A stretch of 64,000 nt of DNA from contig JAFTLD010000014.1 in NCBI GenBank assembly GCA_017452945.1, forward strand, positions 8,969 to 72,968, in the 5' to 3' direction. This document shows, piece after piece, positions 35,309 through 44,994 of this stretch; within the stretch, counting starts at the first letter, position 1, and each line of letters begins with the position of its first letter. Origin of the DNA: Clostridia bacterium. GTDB lineage: Bacteria > Bacillota_A > Clostridia > Oscillospirales > CAG-272. Below the pieces are notes generated by a model. That model was not told the origin of the DNA, did no database searches, and saw only the letters and a list, made by a program, of their open reading frames with translations. Both the position numbers and the translations under genes were made by a program.

Positions 35309-37219
35309 ATGGGTAAATCCTTTAGCTCAAAGCGCCTGCTCGTGTTGCAGATCGACAACGGTGTGACGCAGGTTGCTGAGATTCATGTAAGCACCAAAAA
35401 TGTCTCTATAGTTAAGTCTTTTTCAGTCCTGACTCCCGTAGGCACTGTAGAGGACGACGGTTCTTTGGTTGCTGATGCGTCGTTCGCAGCACTTTTGCGC
35501 GAAAAGATGCGTGAGCACGGTATCAAGACCGATCGCGGTGTTTTTTGCGTCAACTCTGACCGTATAATTTCTCGTGAGATCATGCTCCCGAACGTCAAGC
35601 GAAGCCAGATTCTGACCATTATCAGTACCAACGCGCAGGACTATTTCCCCGTAGACGTCAGCGATTGCAAGCTGGACTATTCCGTTCAGGAGCAGGTAGT
35701 TGAAAACGGTACGAAAATGCTGCGTATTTTAGCCAGTGCAGTTCCTAAGCAGATCATTGGTTCTTATTATGCATTGGCAAAGATGATGGAGATCGGTATC
35801 GAAGCCATTGATATTTCGGGAAACAGCGTCATGCAAGCGATTGCTGTTAACCCCGATATGATCAGCGCTGAGCAGGATTCCGAGGGCAGTACATATATGC
35901 TTGTTAACCCGTATTCGGGCGGCACGCAGCTGACTTTTGTGAAGGATGGCTCGGTAAGATTGCAGCGTACTGTTTCGGTTGGCTTGGGTGAGAGCTTTGA
36001 GACATTGCTTCAAAATGAGGAACAAGTAGAAACGGTTCACGGATACCAGGCTCCCGAATTGGATGAGCAGGGCAGATTCAGTGTATCCATGAGTTCCTAT
36101 CGAAAGGCGTCTGAGCTTTCTGCAGTCATCAACCGAATCATTGAGTATTACTACTCGGTGGAGGGCTATGGCAACGGAAAGATCTACGGAACGGTGATCG
36201 GTCAGGGCGCTTTGTTGCCTTCCCTTGCAAAGCAGTTGTTTGCCGAACTGGATATTGAATACCGCAAGCCGCACACGAATACGGAACAAGTTGAAAACAT
36301 GGATAAGAGTGTGGCAGATTACGGGCTGTATCTGCCTTGCGTCGGTGCTTGTCTGCATCCCTTCAACCTGACGGACAGGGCGCAAGGAATGGTGCTGGAG
36401 AATATTTGTGCCAAGCGCCGTTGGCTGGAGCGCGCGGATTTTGTCAAGCGCAATTTCATTCTGATTGTCAGCATTCTTGTTTTTATGGTCTGCGTTGCCG
36501 TTTCTGCGCTGATGGCAGGCTACGTTACCATAGAATATACGGTCCTGCAGGAGTCTCTTGCAGACTATCAGGCCAAGATTGAGTTGTTCTCCGAGGTGGC
36601 AGAGCAGCAGAATACCAAGCTGAATGCAGAGTCTGTCCGCGACCTGCTGCAGGCGTATACGCAAAAGCTGGAGCAGTTGGAACAGGATAAGCAGATGTAC
36701 GATTCTCTCAAGGCAGAGCACGAGCAGCTGGCTGAAACCTACGAAGCACTCAAGCAGGCATGCGAGCAGTTGGAGGTGGATTTCGCCTACGCGGATACCG
36801 CTTACAGCACGCAGTATGCGGTGTATGAGGATTTCTCCAAGAGCATCTGGACGTGGTATGAGGAAATCATGTACACCATGGATGAGGAATACATGAATAC
36901 CAATAATGACAATCTGGTTGCCTTTATTGAGCAGTTGGAGAAAGAGATGCCCTCTACGTTTACGGTTACCTCGATCGCTGTGACCGATTCGGGCGTAAAC
37001 CTCGGCATTGAGGTCAAGAGCAAGGAGCAGGTCATTTACGTAATCCAGGCGCTGCGTGAATTTGAAACCGTTGAAATTATGGGTATTTCGGGTCTGACCA
37101 TTGTGGACGGCGGATCTTCCGATCTGTTTGAGGAAGAGATCGAGGGTGAGTACAATCCCATCCAGCGCGTTCGCTTTGTAGTATCCCTGCAGTATACCGA
37201 TGCATTCAGAGATCAATAA
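35309..37219 (+). CDS. PilM-PilN-like fusion protein
   Basis: 636 residues from ATG 35309. The first ~350 residues are an actin-like PilM domain (LVLQIDNGVTQVAEI at the N-terminus, ISTNAQDYFPVD in the middle). One membrane helix follows at ~383-405, then a coiled coil to ~510 and a small alpha/beta domain (SLQYTD at the end) like PilN/PilO. In Gram-negative systems PilM and PilN are separate proteins joined by the PilN tail in a PilM groove; here they are covalently linked. It would form the alignment complex between cytoplasm and envelope. Confidence 0.8.
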   Translation: MGKSFSSKRLLVLQIDNGVTQVAEIHVSTKNVSIVKSFSVLTPVGTVEDDGSLVADASFAALLREKMREHGIKTDRGVFCVNSDRIISREIMLPNVKRSQILTIISTNAQDYFPVDVSDCKLDYSVQEQVVENGTKMLRILASAVPKQIIGSYYALAKMMEIGIEAIDISGNSVMQAIAVNPDMISAEQDSEGSTYMLVNPYSGGTQLTFVKDGSVRLQRTVSVGLGESFETLLQNEEQVETVHGYQAPELDEQGRFSVSMSSYRKASELSAVINRIIEYYYSVEGYGNGKIYGTVIGQGALLPSLAKQLFAELDIEYRKPHTNTEQVENMDKSVADYGLYLPCVGACLHPFNLTDRAQGMVLENICAKRRWLERADFVKRNFILIVSILVFMVCVAVSALMAGYVTIEYTVLQESLADYQAKIELFSEVAEQQNTKLNAESVRDLLQAYTQKLEQLEQDKQMYDSLKAEHEQLAETYEALKQACEQLEVDFAYADTAYSTQYAVYEDFSKSIWTWYEEIMYTMDEEYMNTNNDNLVAFIEQLEKEMPSTFTVTSIAVTDSGVNLGIEVKSKEQVIYVIQALREFETVEIMGISGLTIVDGGSSDLFEEEIEGEYNPIQRVRFVVSLQYTDAFRDQ

Positions 37220-37236
37220 GAAAGGAGGGCTAAAGC

Positions 37237-39405
37237 ATGAAGAATAAAAAAGTCACTGTAAATATCGAACGCAAAAAGCCGCATTATAAAAAGCAGCCGG
37301 ACGGTATTTACAATAAGAAAAAAGGCGGCAAAAAGAAGCCCTCCGAAGGTGCTAAAAACCGCGTTGAAAATCTTGTAAAGCAAGAGCAGCAGGTACAACC
37401 GGAGCAGCTCAATGTGAAAAAGCCTGTTGAGAACAAGGCAGAGAACAAGATTGAAAATAAGATTGAAAATAAGGTTGAGAATCAGGTAGAGAACAAGGTT
37501 GAGAGCTGGGTTGATATGACTACGGAACCCAAGGAAAAATCCAAAGGCATTCCCAAGCCTGTTCTCAGAATGTTGATTCAGGTTGTCTTGTCCGCGATTT
37601 TTGTAACGCTTGGTCTTGTGCTGTTGATCAGTACGTTCGCGCTGTTCTACAGACCGATGAGCGAGAACAACAAGATCATGAACGATACAAGACTCAAAAC
37701 ACGTATGGAACTCAGCGCTCTGCTTTCCGAGGTGTTCCCGTCCATGAATGCAGATGATGAGCTTAGTGACATGATCATGCGTGCGCTGGAGAATAAGAAG
37801 AACACCCTGCGCCAAGAGGCCAATCAGGTGACAGGTGAGATCGAAACGCTGCGCCAGTCTGACGAGGTGATTGCAGCACTGCTTGAAAATGCAGGCTTGG
37901 ATTCCTCCAACTTGAAAAATCCTGACACCTTGAGCAGCGGTCAGGCCATCATTCAGGCTTCGGTCGATGACGTAGACAAGCAGCTGGAGGAGTTGGGCGT
38001 GGCAGCGCTCAGAGAGCAGATCGACGTTTATAAGGGTACGACCACGACCGTAACGCGCGAGGACGAAAACGGTGAGACGATCACCGAAACCGTTACGACG
38101 GGCGGCTTGGTTCCCGAAATGCAGGCCAAGAAGGACGAACTGCAAAAGAAATATGATGACGTCCAGTCCAAGCTGGATAATCTCGATACGTATATCGAAG
38201 ATATTGATCTGAAGGTCACGCAGATGTACAACCGCATGGAAACAGGTGAGAAGGCATATGATGTTTATGCCAAGATGGAAGCAATCAGCGCGTACGTCAA
38301 GGCCAATCCTGTAGATAACATCTTCATCAAGGATACGTCCGATAAGCTGGCGAGCTTCCCGGGCGAGTCCAAGGAAGAGGATGACATCCTGTTCATCATG
38401 AAGGTGGAGTCCGAAACGGGTATCCGCATGCAGACTGTTAATTACGGCCAGGATTATCAGCTGACCAAGCTTTCCAACGGTATGCTTTTGTGCTATGAGG
38501 TTTATAACATTCCTTATTATGCAACCTACAACGGTTGGAAGAACCTGATGGCGTACTTCAATGATAATGATGATTTCTATGCGTCCATATATTCGCTGAC
38601 CATGGAATACAATGCGCTGAACGAATCGATTCAGGGCAATATGATCATTTTGCATTATTATCTGCTCAGCGAGGATGCTGAGTACATTCCTCCCGTAGTT
38701 GAGGAGGAGATCATTCCCGGTATCGACGGTATTTTCGGTGAAGTGACCGACAACGGCATTACCAACGGTAAGGTGACCGATTATACTGTAGGCTACGTTA
38801 AGGATTGGTTGGATGGAGAAATAGAAGATGCCGAGTATCCGGAGCCTAGGACACTTTATGACTTTAGAAATAAGCTAAAAGCTCAGGGATGTCATGCGAC
38901 CGAACTTGCGTGGATCTTAAAGGAGGAATACTCCGATCCCAATGAAATGAAGGAATTCTTGTATGAGTACGGTGATCCCGACGTGAATTATGAGAATGCG
39001 ACAAGCTTGGAAAAGTATTTGACAAAATTGTTTGAATGCGACAGAGAAACGCTGTTTATGATCTATTATGCGTCCAATGACGACACCACCGAGGACGAGG
39101 GTGAAGAGGACGGCACGACCGAGAACGAGCCCACGACCGACGGCAAGCAGAGCGATTACACCTTTGCTGACGTACAGGGCTTGCTGAATGAGGGCAAGAG
39201 CCTGGAACAGGTGCGCGATCAGCTGGTGGACGAAGAGTATGAAGCAAAAGAGCTTGCATGGATCTTAAAGGAAGAGTACAATACTCCCGATGAGGTGTAC
39301 GATTTCTTCCAGACAACCGAGCCCGGAAAATATACGGATAAGGAAGCCGTGCTGGAGCTGTTTGGCTGTACCGAAGAGGAACTGAAGGATATTTACGGAA
39401 TTTGA
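37237..39405 (+). CDS. bitopic pilus-locus protein with ENK repeats and duplicated C-terminal module
   Basis: 722 residues. The cytoplasmic N-terminus is very basic (MKNKKVTVNIERKKPHYKK), followed by a four-residue periodic tract of ENK (~64-90) and one membrane helix (~108-135). The outside part has a long coiled coil (~150-330), a PilO-like alpha/beta region, and at the C-terminus two copies of a ~75-residue helical module, each containing ELAWILKEEY (near residues 555 and 672). The position after the PilM-PilN fusion fits a PilO counterpart, but length and modules are unlike PilO. AAGGAGG precedes the ATG. Confidence 0.7.
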   Translation: MKNKKVTVNIERKKPHYKKQPDGIYNKKKGGKKKPSEGAKNRVENLVKQEQQVQPEQLNVKKPVENKAENKIENKIENKVENQVENKVESWVDMTTEPKEKSKGIPKPVLRMLIQVVLSAIFVTLGLVLLISTFALFYRPMSENNKIMNDTRLKTRMELSALLSEVFPSMNADDELSDMIMRALENKKNTLRQEANQVTGEIETLRQSDEVIAALLENAGLDSSNLKNPDTLSSGQAIIQASVDDVDKQLEELGVAALREQIDVYKGTTTTVTREDENGETITETVTTGGLVPEMQAKKDELQKKYDDVQSKLDNLDTYIEDIDLKVTQMYNRMETGEKAYDVYAKMEAISAYVKANPVDNIFIKDTSDKLASFPGESKEEDDILFIMKVESETGIRMQTVNYGQDYQLTKLSNGMLLCYEVYNIPYYATYNGWKNLMAYFNDNDDFYASIYSLTMEYNALNESIQGNMIILHYYLLSEDAEYIPPVVEEEIIPGIDGIFGEVTDNGITNGKVTDYTVGYVKDWLDGEIEDAEYPEPRTLYDFRNKLKAQGCHATELAWILKEEYSDPNEMKEFLYEYGDPDVNYENATSLEKYLTKLFECDRETLFMIYYASNDDTTEDEGEEDGTTENEPTTDGKQSDYTFADVQGLLNEGKSLEQVRDQLVDEEYEAKELAWILKEEYNTPDEVYDFFQTTEPGKYTDKEAVLELFGCTEEELKDIYGI
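37426..37497 (+). repeat. six in-frame 12-bp repeats
   Basis: Units close to GTTGAGAACAAG run without gaps, encoding VENK, AENK, IENK, IENK, VENQ, VENK. Copy-number change would alter protein length in steps of four residues without frameshift. Confidence 0.8.
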
Positions 39406-39430
39406 GTTTTTGAAGAGAAAGGAGAAGGAC

Positions 39431-39865
39431 ATGCGAAAACTTCTGAAAAATCATAAAGGCTTGACCATGGTGGAAGTGCTGGTGACAGTTGCTTTGTTGG
39501 CAATTGTGATCGTTCCGTGTCTTTCTTCCTTTGTCGTAGCCCAAAGAGGTAACGTGCTTGCCGAGCAGACCTTTGATGAATATACCAAAGCAGCCAATTT
39601 GATGGAAGAGTTGAAGGGCTGTGAAGGCGGTGAAGCATTACTAACCAGGCTTTCGATGGATTATAAAGTAGACGGGGTACAAGTGAATTTAACGGATGGC
39701 CTTCGTGTAGTGTATTATGTGCACAGTACAACTGACGGAAATGTATCGGTTCTACAATATATTGAACTCTGGATATATGTAGGTGAAGGTGACAACCAAG
39801 AAATTTCATTAGAGGCAGTTTCTAACCAAACCGGATATATTTTGAGGGGGGTGATCGCTCCATGA
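39431..39865 (+). CDS. type IV pilin-like protein 1
   Basis: 144 residues. Start ATG 39431 has GGAG 6 bases upstream. A short basic leader ends in KG, followed by LTMVEVLVTVALLAIVIV: the prepilin cleavage site with Glu at +5 and the hydrophobic N-terminal helix. The C-terminal domain is beta-rich and small, as in minor pilins (PilV/PilE-like). It overlaps the next gene by ATGA. Confidence 0.88.
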   Translation: MRKLLKNHKGLTMVEVLVTVALLAIVIVPCLSSFVVAQRGNVLAEQTFDEYTKAANLMEELKGCEGGEALLTRLSMDYKVDGVQVNLTDGLRVVYYVHSTTDGNVSVLQYIELWIYVGEGDNQEISLEAVSNQTGYILRGVIAP

Positions 39866-40332
39866 CAAAGAAGTTTTGGAAGGATAACCGTGGACAGATG
39901 ATCTATGCTGTGGTTGTTGCGGTCATGTTTTTGAGCGTTCTCTCTATGATCGCCATGGGCTTGTCGCTGCAACACTACCACGCTGCTGTACAGAAGCAAG
40001 AGAATATTGCGAATTATTACAAAGCGGATGCTGCGGTTGAAATAATTCGTATTGAATTGATGAAGGCTGAAAGTGCTGCCGCTGAAGAACCTGCTCCTAC
40101 AGAAGCTGCTGAAGAAAACGGTGAAAATGCAGAAAACGAACAATCTCCGTTGCTTGCTGAGGATACAAAAAACAAGATTCAGTCTGACTGGGGTGTTACT
40201 ATCAGCAATCTGACAAAAACCGATGGAGTTTATACCTACACGGTATCCTGTGGGAATGTGGCAGTTACCGTAAGTATGAAAAACAACGAATTTACAAGTT
40301 GGGAGGTATCATACAATGCTTCCAACGACTAA
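39862..40332 (+). CDS. PilX-like minor pilin without a canonical cleavage site
   Basis: 156 residues. The N-terminal KDNRGQMIYAVVVAVMFLSVLSM has the charge and hydrophobic pattern of PilX_N proteins but no Glu at +5, so processing by PilD is uncertain. A Glu/Ala/Pro-rich linker (~70-100) separates the helix from a small C-terminal domain. It is coupled on both sides: ATGA with pilin 1 and a 17-bp overlap with pilin 2. Confidence 0.75.
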   Translation: MTKKFWKDNRGQMIYAVVVAVMFLSVLSMIAMGLSLQHYHAAVQKQENIANYYKADAAVEIIRIELMKAESAAAEEPAPTEAAEENGENAENEQSPLLAEDTKNKIQSDWGVTISNLTKTDGVYTYTVSCGNVAVTVSMKNNEFTSWEVSYNASND

Positions 40333-40774
40333 ATTGAGAAACAATCACAAGGGTGTGACGCTTGTGGAGGTCATTGCGGTGATCGCCGTGCTGGGCGTAG
40401 TCATGGCAGCTGTTATGGGATTTATGATCTCAGGAGCGCGTATGTCTGCCAAGGTCAGCAACGGAGCAACTGCCGGTATGCGTGAGCAAACGGCTGTGGA
40501 GTTTATTAACCAAAGAATATGGAGCAGCCAAGCTGTGACTTTGGGTGGTGAACCAATCACAGAGGGCGAGCCACAAAAGTATTCCGAATTGAAGATCGGA
40601 GGGCTTGCTCTTACATCAACCGACGGGAAAGTGACCTATAATAATGTAGAACTTTGCAACGGTGAGATCTATTTTGAAAAGATCAGCGACACCACGATAA
40701 AATATACTCTCAATGACGTTGAACACATCGTACATTTGAGAACAACTGCCTTAAATATTGCTGAGGAAAACTGA
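40316..40774 (+). CDS. type IV pilin-like protein 2
   Basis: 152 residues. Leader ending HKG, then VTLVEVIAVIAVLGVVMAAV: a textbook prepilin site with Glu +5. The rest is a short beta domain with GGEPITEG and a paired beta hairpin. Of the pilin-like proteins here, none has the length and Cys pattern that would mark it clearly as the major pilin. Confidence 0.88.
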   Translation: MLPTTKLRNNHKGVTLVEVIAVIAVLGVVMAAVMGFMISGARMSAKVSNGATAGMREQTAVEFINQRIWSSQAVTLGGEPITEGEPQKYSELKIGGLALTSTDGKVTYNNVELCNGEIYFEKISDTTIKYTLNDVEHIVHLRTTALNIAEEN

Positions 40775-40802
40775 GCAGAAGAGGCACTGGAGGACCTAAC
40801 TG

Positions 40803-43800
40803 ATGAGAAAAATAGTTGTTATTTTAACAGCTTGTTTACTGTTGGCGGGAATGATGATCACCGTTGGCGCGCAAACGGCAGCGTCGCGGGCTGTAGATTA
40901 TGATGACCTGAACTACAGTGTGGATAGAAAAAAGGCGGGAATTATCTATATGGGCCAGATACTGGAGCAGTTGACAGGCCAAGAGATTTCCGATGAAGAG
41001 AAAGATTTCATCCGCTACAAATTTAACGGACAGAACGTTTTGTATTATACAAAGCCTATGTTTGCCACCCCTACGGTTGACTATGATGGGGAGAATTACC
41101 GTCTGAGCGTAATCGTTATGGACGATTACTACGAGGCGGAAAACGGCCAAGACGTGTTTTGGACGCCCGATTACGTCACCATTGGTGAAAAAACTGCAGA
41201 ATTTGCGCCTGCGCCCGACGTAGGAGAAAACTACTACCGTGCGGTATTTGAGGATGTGGAATGGACGACAGACGTGTCCATGACCATCGAATACAGCGCA
41301 GATCTGATACTTTCTGCAGAAACCTTGAACGAATTCGTCAATTTTGCCTTTGACGGTGCGCTGATTCTGGATAGTGAGCTTGCCGCGTACGAGCATGAGC
41401 AGATCGTGTATCAGGAGGCTTTGGCCGCATACGAGCAAAACCGCAAGGAATGGCTGGTATACAACACGGCTATGGACGCCTACAGAGATCATATGGATCT
41501 TGTTGCACTGTACAATGATTACTTGGCATATCAGGACTATCTTGCCGAGATGAAGGTCTATGAGCAGGATCTTGCCGCATATCTTGCCAACAAGCAGGAA
41601 TGGGAAACGTATGATGCAAATTGCATAAAGTTTAATGAGTATTTGGCCTACAAGGCAACCTATCCGGGATTGGACAAGGCTTATCAGAGCAGTATGGCAA
41701 CCGTGGAGCATCAGCTGTATCTGCTCTCGCTTATGGAGGTTGAGGATCCTGTTTCGGGCATTTCCTTTGTCGAGCTGATGATCGATGACCGTATCGGTAC
41801 TGTTATCGAGGAAAGATACGACCAGTTTGCAAAGCTGGAAAAGAGTACGGTGGATGCAGTGGTTGAATCAACCAGAGCCATTCAGAGATTCTGCAAGATC
41901 TATCAGGATCTGGAGACAGACCAAGAGATCTATGAATTCTATATCAAGGAATATGCTTCCTTTGTCAAGCATTTGAATCAGCTTTACGTCAATATCAAGA
42001 AGCTGTACAATAATAATACCTTCTATAAAATCCTGATGGCAGAGCGTCCGCAGTACCTTGGTACCATGGTACGTATGCTTGGCTCTCTTCACGTATACAG
42101 CCACGTATTTGATGATACCATAACGCTCAAATCAAACGCCATCGTGGATGATCGCGGCCATCAGACCGTAAACGATCTGGTATCTCCCGAAGTAAGACCT
42201 GCGTCTGATACCAATAAGGCAAAGCCGCTTAGCGCGTGGCCCGTGGCTCCTGTGGATCCCGAAACCTATGAGGTCACCAAGCAGCCCACGGCTCCCCAGG
42301 TCAAGCTGGAGGATCCCGACGTTCCCGAAATGCCGAGCTTTACTGCGGTCGGTAACGCTTCCGAAATTCCCACGGCTATGCAAGATCCCGGTGAGATGGA
42401 AATGCCGCAGCCTCCCAAGGGGCCGCTGCACCATCCAGGCACACCTCCCACGCTTGCCTGGGATGAACTGACGCAAAGCTTCTACCGGGCATATCTGATG
42501 GGAAAGATCGTACCCAGAGCCGAATTTGCTTCCGACCAAGTCTACCGCCTGAGCGCGACCTCCAAGTTCTCGGCCAGCCTGGACGAGAATGATCGCCGTT
42601 TCTTCGTGCATTTCTATAACACGGATGATGAGGAAACTTACCTTGGCAGCACGCACGGTGTACATTACGGTGAAGGCGTCAGCGTTCCCGAATCGATCGG
42701 TATTCCCACAAAGCCTCCGAAGGATGACAAATCCTACGAGTTTGCCGGCTGGGTTGATAAGGATGGGACTCCCATCGATCTGTCCTGCATCACGCAGGAT
42801 ATCAATGCCTATGCGTCTTACAATACAGTTCCCAGAACTCATACCGTTACCTGGCACGTGGGCGAGCACACCACCGTGCAGGAGTGGGTACACGGACAGA
42901 TTCCCGTGTATGAGGGTCCGACCGAAAAGGCTTCCACCGACGAGTACGATTATACTTTCGTCGGCTGGAACAAAACGGTTCTGCCCGTCACTGAGGATGT
43001 GGTATACACAGCGCAATACAGCGCAACTATCAGAAGATATACCGTGACCTTTATGGTAGAGGGCGGCGTATACCTGCAAAGAGATTACAACTATGCTTGG
43101 AATCTGACCGATGCGGTGTCTATGCTTTCCACACCCTATAAAGAACCCACGGTGCAGTATTCCTACACCTTTAAGGGCTGGTCGGATGCACAAGGGAATC
43201 TCTATACCGACGGTAGTCAGTTCCCGCTGCTGACCGAGTCCATGACCTTCTATGCGGAGTTTGATGCAACCGTCAATTCTTACACCGTAACCTGGATCGT
43301 GGAGGATCAAAGCATCACCAAGACTTACCTGTACGGTGATATGCCGATGTACGGGGATAGCCCCGACGATGTTCCGGGTAAGGAAACCACCGCGCAGTAC
43401 GAGTACACGTTTGCGGGCTGGGATAAAGAATTTACCACTGTTGTCGGAGATGCGACCTATACCGCAAGCTTTGATGCGCACCTGCGCAGCTATATGGTGG
43501 AATTTTTGATGGATGACGGCAGCGTGCTGTATTCGCAGATGCTGGAATACGGTGCAATGCCCGAGTATGCAGAGTTCCCCAAGAAGCAATCCGATATTCA
43601 GAACGACTATTTCTTTATCGACTGGGATAAGGACATCGAGCCTGTCAGCGGCCCTGCAAAATATACCGCACGCTTTGGCAGCACGCTTCGTAAATATCCC
43701 ATTAAGTTTGTTGTCGGTGATACCGAGGTCACATCCGACTTCGAATATGGCTCTGTGCCGCAATATCCTTACGATACCCCCACCGCTCCCGATGATTCCC

Positions 43801-44705
43801 GCTACACGTACGTGTTTGCAGGCTGGGACGTGCCGCTTGCTGCAGTGGATGGCAGCGCGGTGACCTATACCGCATGCTTTGATGCAGTTCCGCTTGCCCC
43901 CACGCCCGATGGAGAGCACGGTGAGATCAAGGGGAACGAGGGCGGCGTATTTGAGCTGATTCTGAACGCGGTCGAGGTGGATCTTTCCAAGGTCTTCCAA
44001 AAGGCCGGGGAAGGGAAGGCGGAAAAGCTGGTCGTGCGTCTTGGCGATGCCGTGCTGGAATTCCCCAAAGTGCAGATCGAGGCAATTTACAACAGAGGCG
44101 AGGGAATTGCATCCGTTCGCATGGAGCGCGTGATGCATGAGGACCGTGTGGCATATCAGATCGAGATTTTGGATGAACAGGGAAATCCTGTAGAATACCT
44201 CGTATCCGAGTTGACCGTCAGGATGCCTTATAGTGTTGTTTATGCAGCAGACGTTTACCACATTGAGGACGACGGAACGCTGACCAAGATCAACTCAACG
44301 TATGAAAACGGGTATTTGGTGTTCTCCACCATGGATTTCTCCACCTTTGTGATCAAGGATAGATTCAGTATCACGGGCGCTCCGTCCGAAAACGGTGTCT
44401 TTGACGTTGTCGGTGAAGCGTATGACGGTGATGTTGTAACGATTACACCCGACCCGAACGAAGGATACCATCTTGATACGGTCACGGTTGAATGCAATGG
44501 CCAGGCGATCAAGTTGGAGCAGGCAAATGGTGTATACACGTTTATCATGCCTAAGGGCAACGTAACTGTCACAACTACCTTCAAGGAGGTAGAAGGCGGC
44601 ACGGGTGCTGAGGTTATGGTTGGCGTGATCACCGCATCGCTGATCGTTGTGATCGGTATTGTAATTGCCATCGTTCTTGGCAGAAAAAAGGTTGCAAGAA
44701 AATAA
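40803..44705 (+). CDS. large surface protein with InlB/MucBP-type repeats, candidate pilus-linked adhesin
   Basis: 1,300 residues. Signal peptide (~1-23, ending VGAQTA). A helical region follows (~170-440, many Tyr/Ala/Glu), then a Pro-rich linker (~470-560). Next come six repeats of about 70 residues with the consensus YTFAGWDK...YTAxFDAxxRxYTVxF (~590-1020), which are Listeria-Bacteroides (InlB B) / MucBP-like folds. A beta-rich C-terminal part leads to a membrane helix (~1272-1293) and the basic tail GRKKVARK. There is no LPXTG. It begins 28 bp after the last pilin gene, so it belongs to the pilus operon. Adhesion to host or microbial surfaces is inferred. Confidence 0.8.
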   Translation: MRKIVVILTACLLLAGMMITVGAQTAASRAVDYDDLNYSVDRKKAGIIYMGQILEQLTGQEISDEEKDFIRYKFNGQNVLYYTKPMFATPTVDYDGENYRLSVIVMDDYYEAENGQDVFWTPDYVTIGEKTAEFAPAPDVGENYYRAVFEDVEWTTDVSMTIEYSADLILSAETLNEFVNFAFDGALILDSELAAYEHEQIVYQEALAAYEQNRKEWLVYNTAMDAYRDHMDLVALYNDYLAYQDYLAEMKVYEQDLAAYLANKQEWETYDANCIKFNEYLAYKATYPGLDKAYQSSMATVEHQLYLLSLMEVEDPVSGISFVELMIDDRIGTVIEERYDQFAKLEKSTVDAVVESTRAIQRFCKIYQDLETDQEIYEFYIKEYASFVKHLNQLYVNIKKLYNNNTFYKILMAERPQYLGTMVRMLGSLHVYSHVFDDTITLKSNAIVDDRGHQTVNDLVSPEVRPASDTNKAKPLSAWPVAPVDPETYEVTKQPTAPQVKLEDPDVPEMPSFTAVGNASEIPTAMQDPGEMEMPQPPKGPLHHPGTPPTLAWDELTQSFYRAYLMGKIVPRAEFASDQVYRLSATSKFSASLDENDRRFFVHFYNTDDEETYLGSTHGVHYGEGVSVPESIGIPTKPPKDDKSYEFAGWVDKDGTPIDLSCITQDINAYASYNTVPRTHTVTWHVGEHTTVQEWVHGQIPVYEGPTEKASTDEYDYTFVGWNKTVLPVTEDVVYTAQYSATIRRYTVTFMVEGGVYLQRDYNYAWNLTDAVSMLSTPYKEPTVQYSYTFKGWSDAQGNLYTDGSQFPLLTESMTFYAEFDATVNSYTVTWIVEDQSITKTYLYGDMPMYGDSPDDVPGKETTAQYEYTFAGWDKEFTTVVGDATYTASFDAHLRSYMVEFLMDDGSVLYSQMLEYGAMPEYAEFPKKQSDIQNDYFFIDWDKDIEPVSGPAKYTARFGSTLRKYPIKFVVGDTEVTSDFEYGSVPQYPYDTPTAPDDSRYTYVFAGWDVPLAAVDGSAVTYTACFDAVPLAPTPDGEHGEIKGNEGGVFELILNAVEVDLSKVFQKAGEGKAEKLVVRLGDAVLEFPKVQIEAIYNRGEGIASVRMERVMHEDRVAYQIEILDEQGNPVEYLVSELTVRMPYSVVYAADVYHIEDDGTLTKINSTYENGYLVFSTMDFSTFVIKDRFSITGAPSENGVFDVVGEAYDGDVVTITPDPNEGYHLDTVTVECNGQAIKLEQANGVYTFIMPKGNVTVTTTFKEVEGGTGAEVMVGVITASLIVVIGIVIAIVLGRKKVARK

Positions 44706-44730
44706 TCCATAACCCGATGTAAAAACAAAA

Positions 44731-44774
44731 GAGGGAACGAAACGGAGAATGAACTCCGTCAAGTTCCCTCTTTT
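44731..44774 (+). terminator. terminator of the pilus operon
   Basis: GAGGGAAC/GTTCCCTC outer stem with an inner ACGGAG/CTCCGT stem, followed by TTTTA. Confidence 0.85.
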
Positions 44775-44912
44775 ATTGATTTGTGCGAGCGAATGGTGTG
44801 CGTGTCATGCCAATAATGCGCGCAGATTTGGAAAAATTGCACAGGGAAATACAGTGCGTCAAAAAAGAGAGTATCCAAATCGGAGATTGCATCGAAACAA
44901 GCAGGTTCGCTC

Positions 44913-44942
44913 TTGACAAAATTTCTCTTTGCATGGTATAAT
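44913..44942 (+). promoter_or_regulatory. promoter of the solute-binding protein pair
   Basis: TTGACA (44913-44918), 18-bp spacer, TATAAT (44937-44942) with extended -10 TGG. Confidence 0.8.
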
Positions 44943-44994
44943 GATTATCATAATCGATAAGTGTGTCCAAATACAAAAATTGAAGGAGAAAAAT

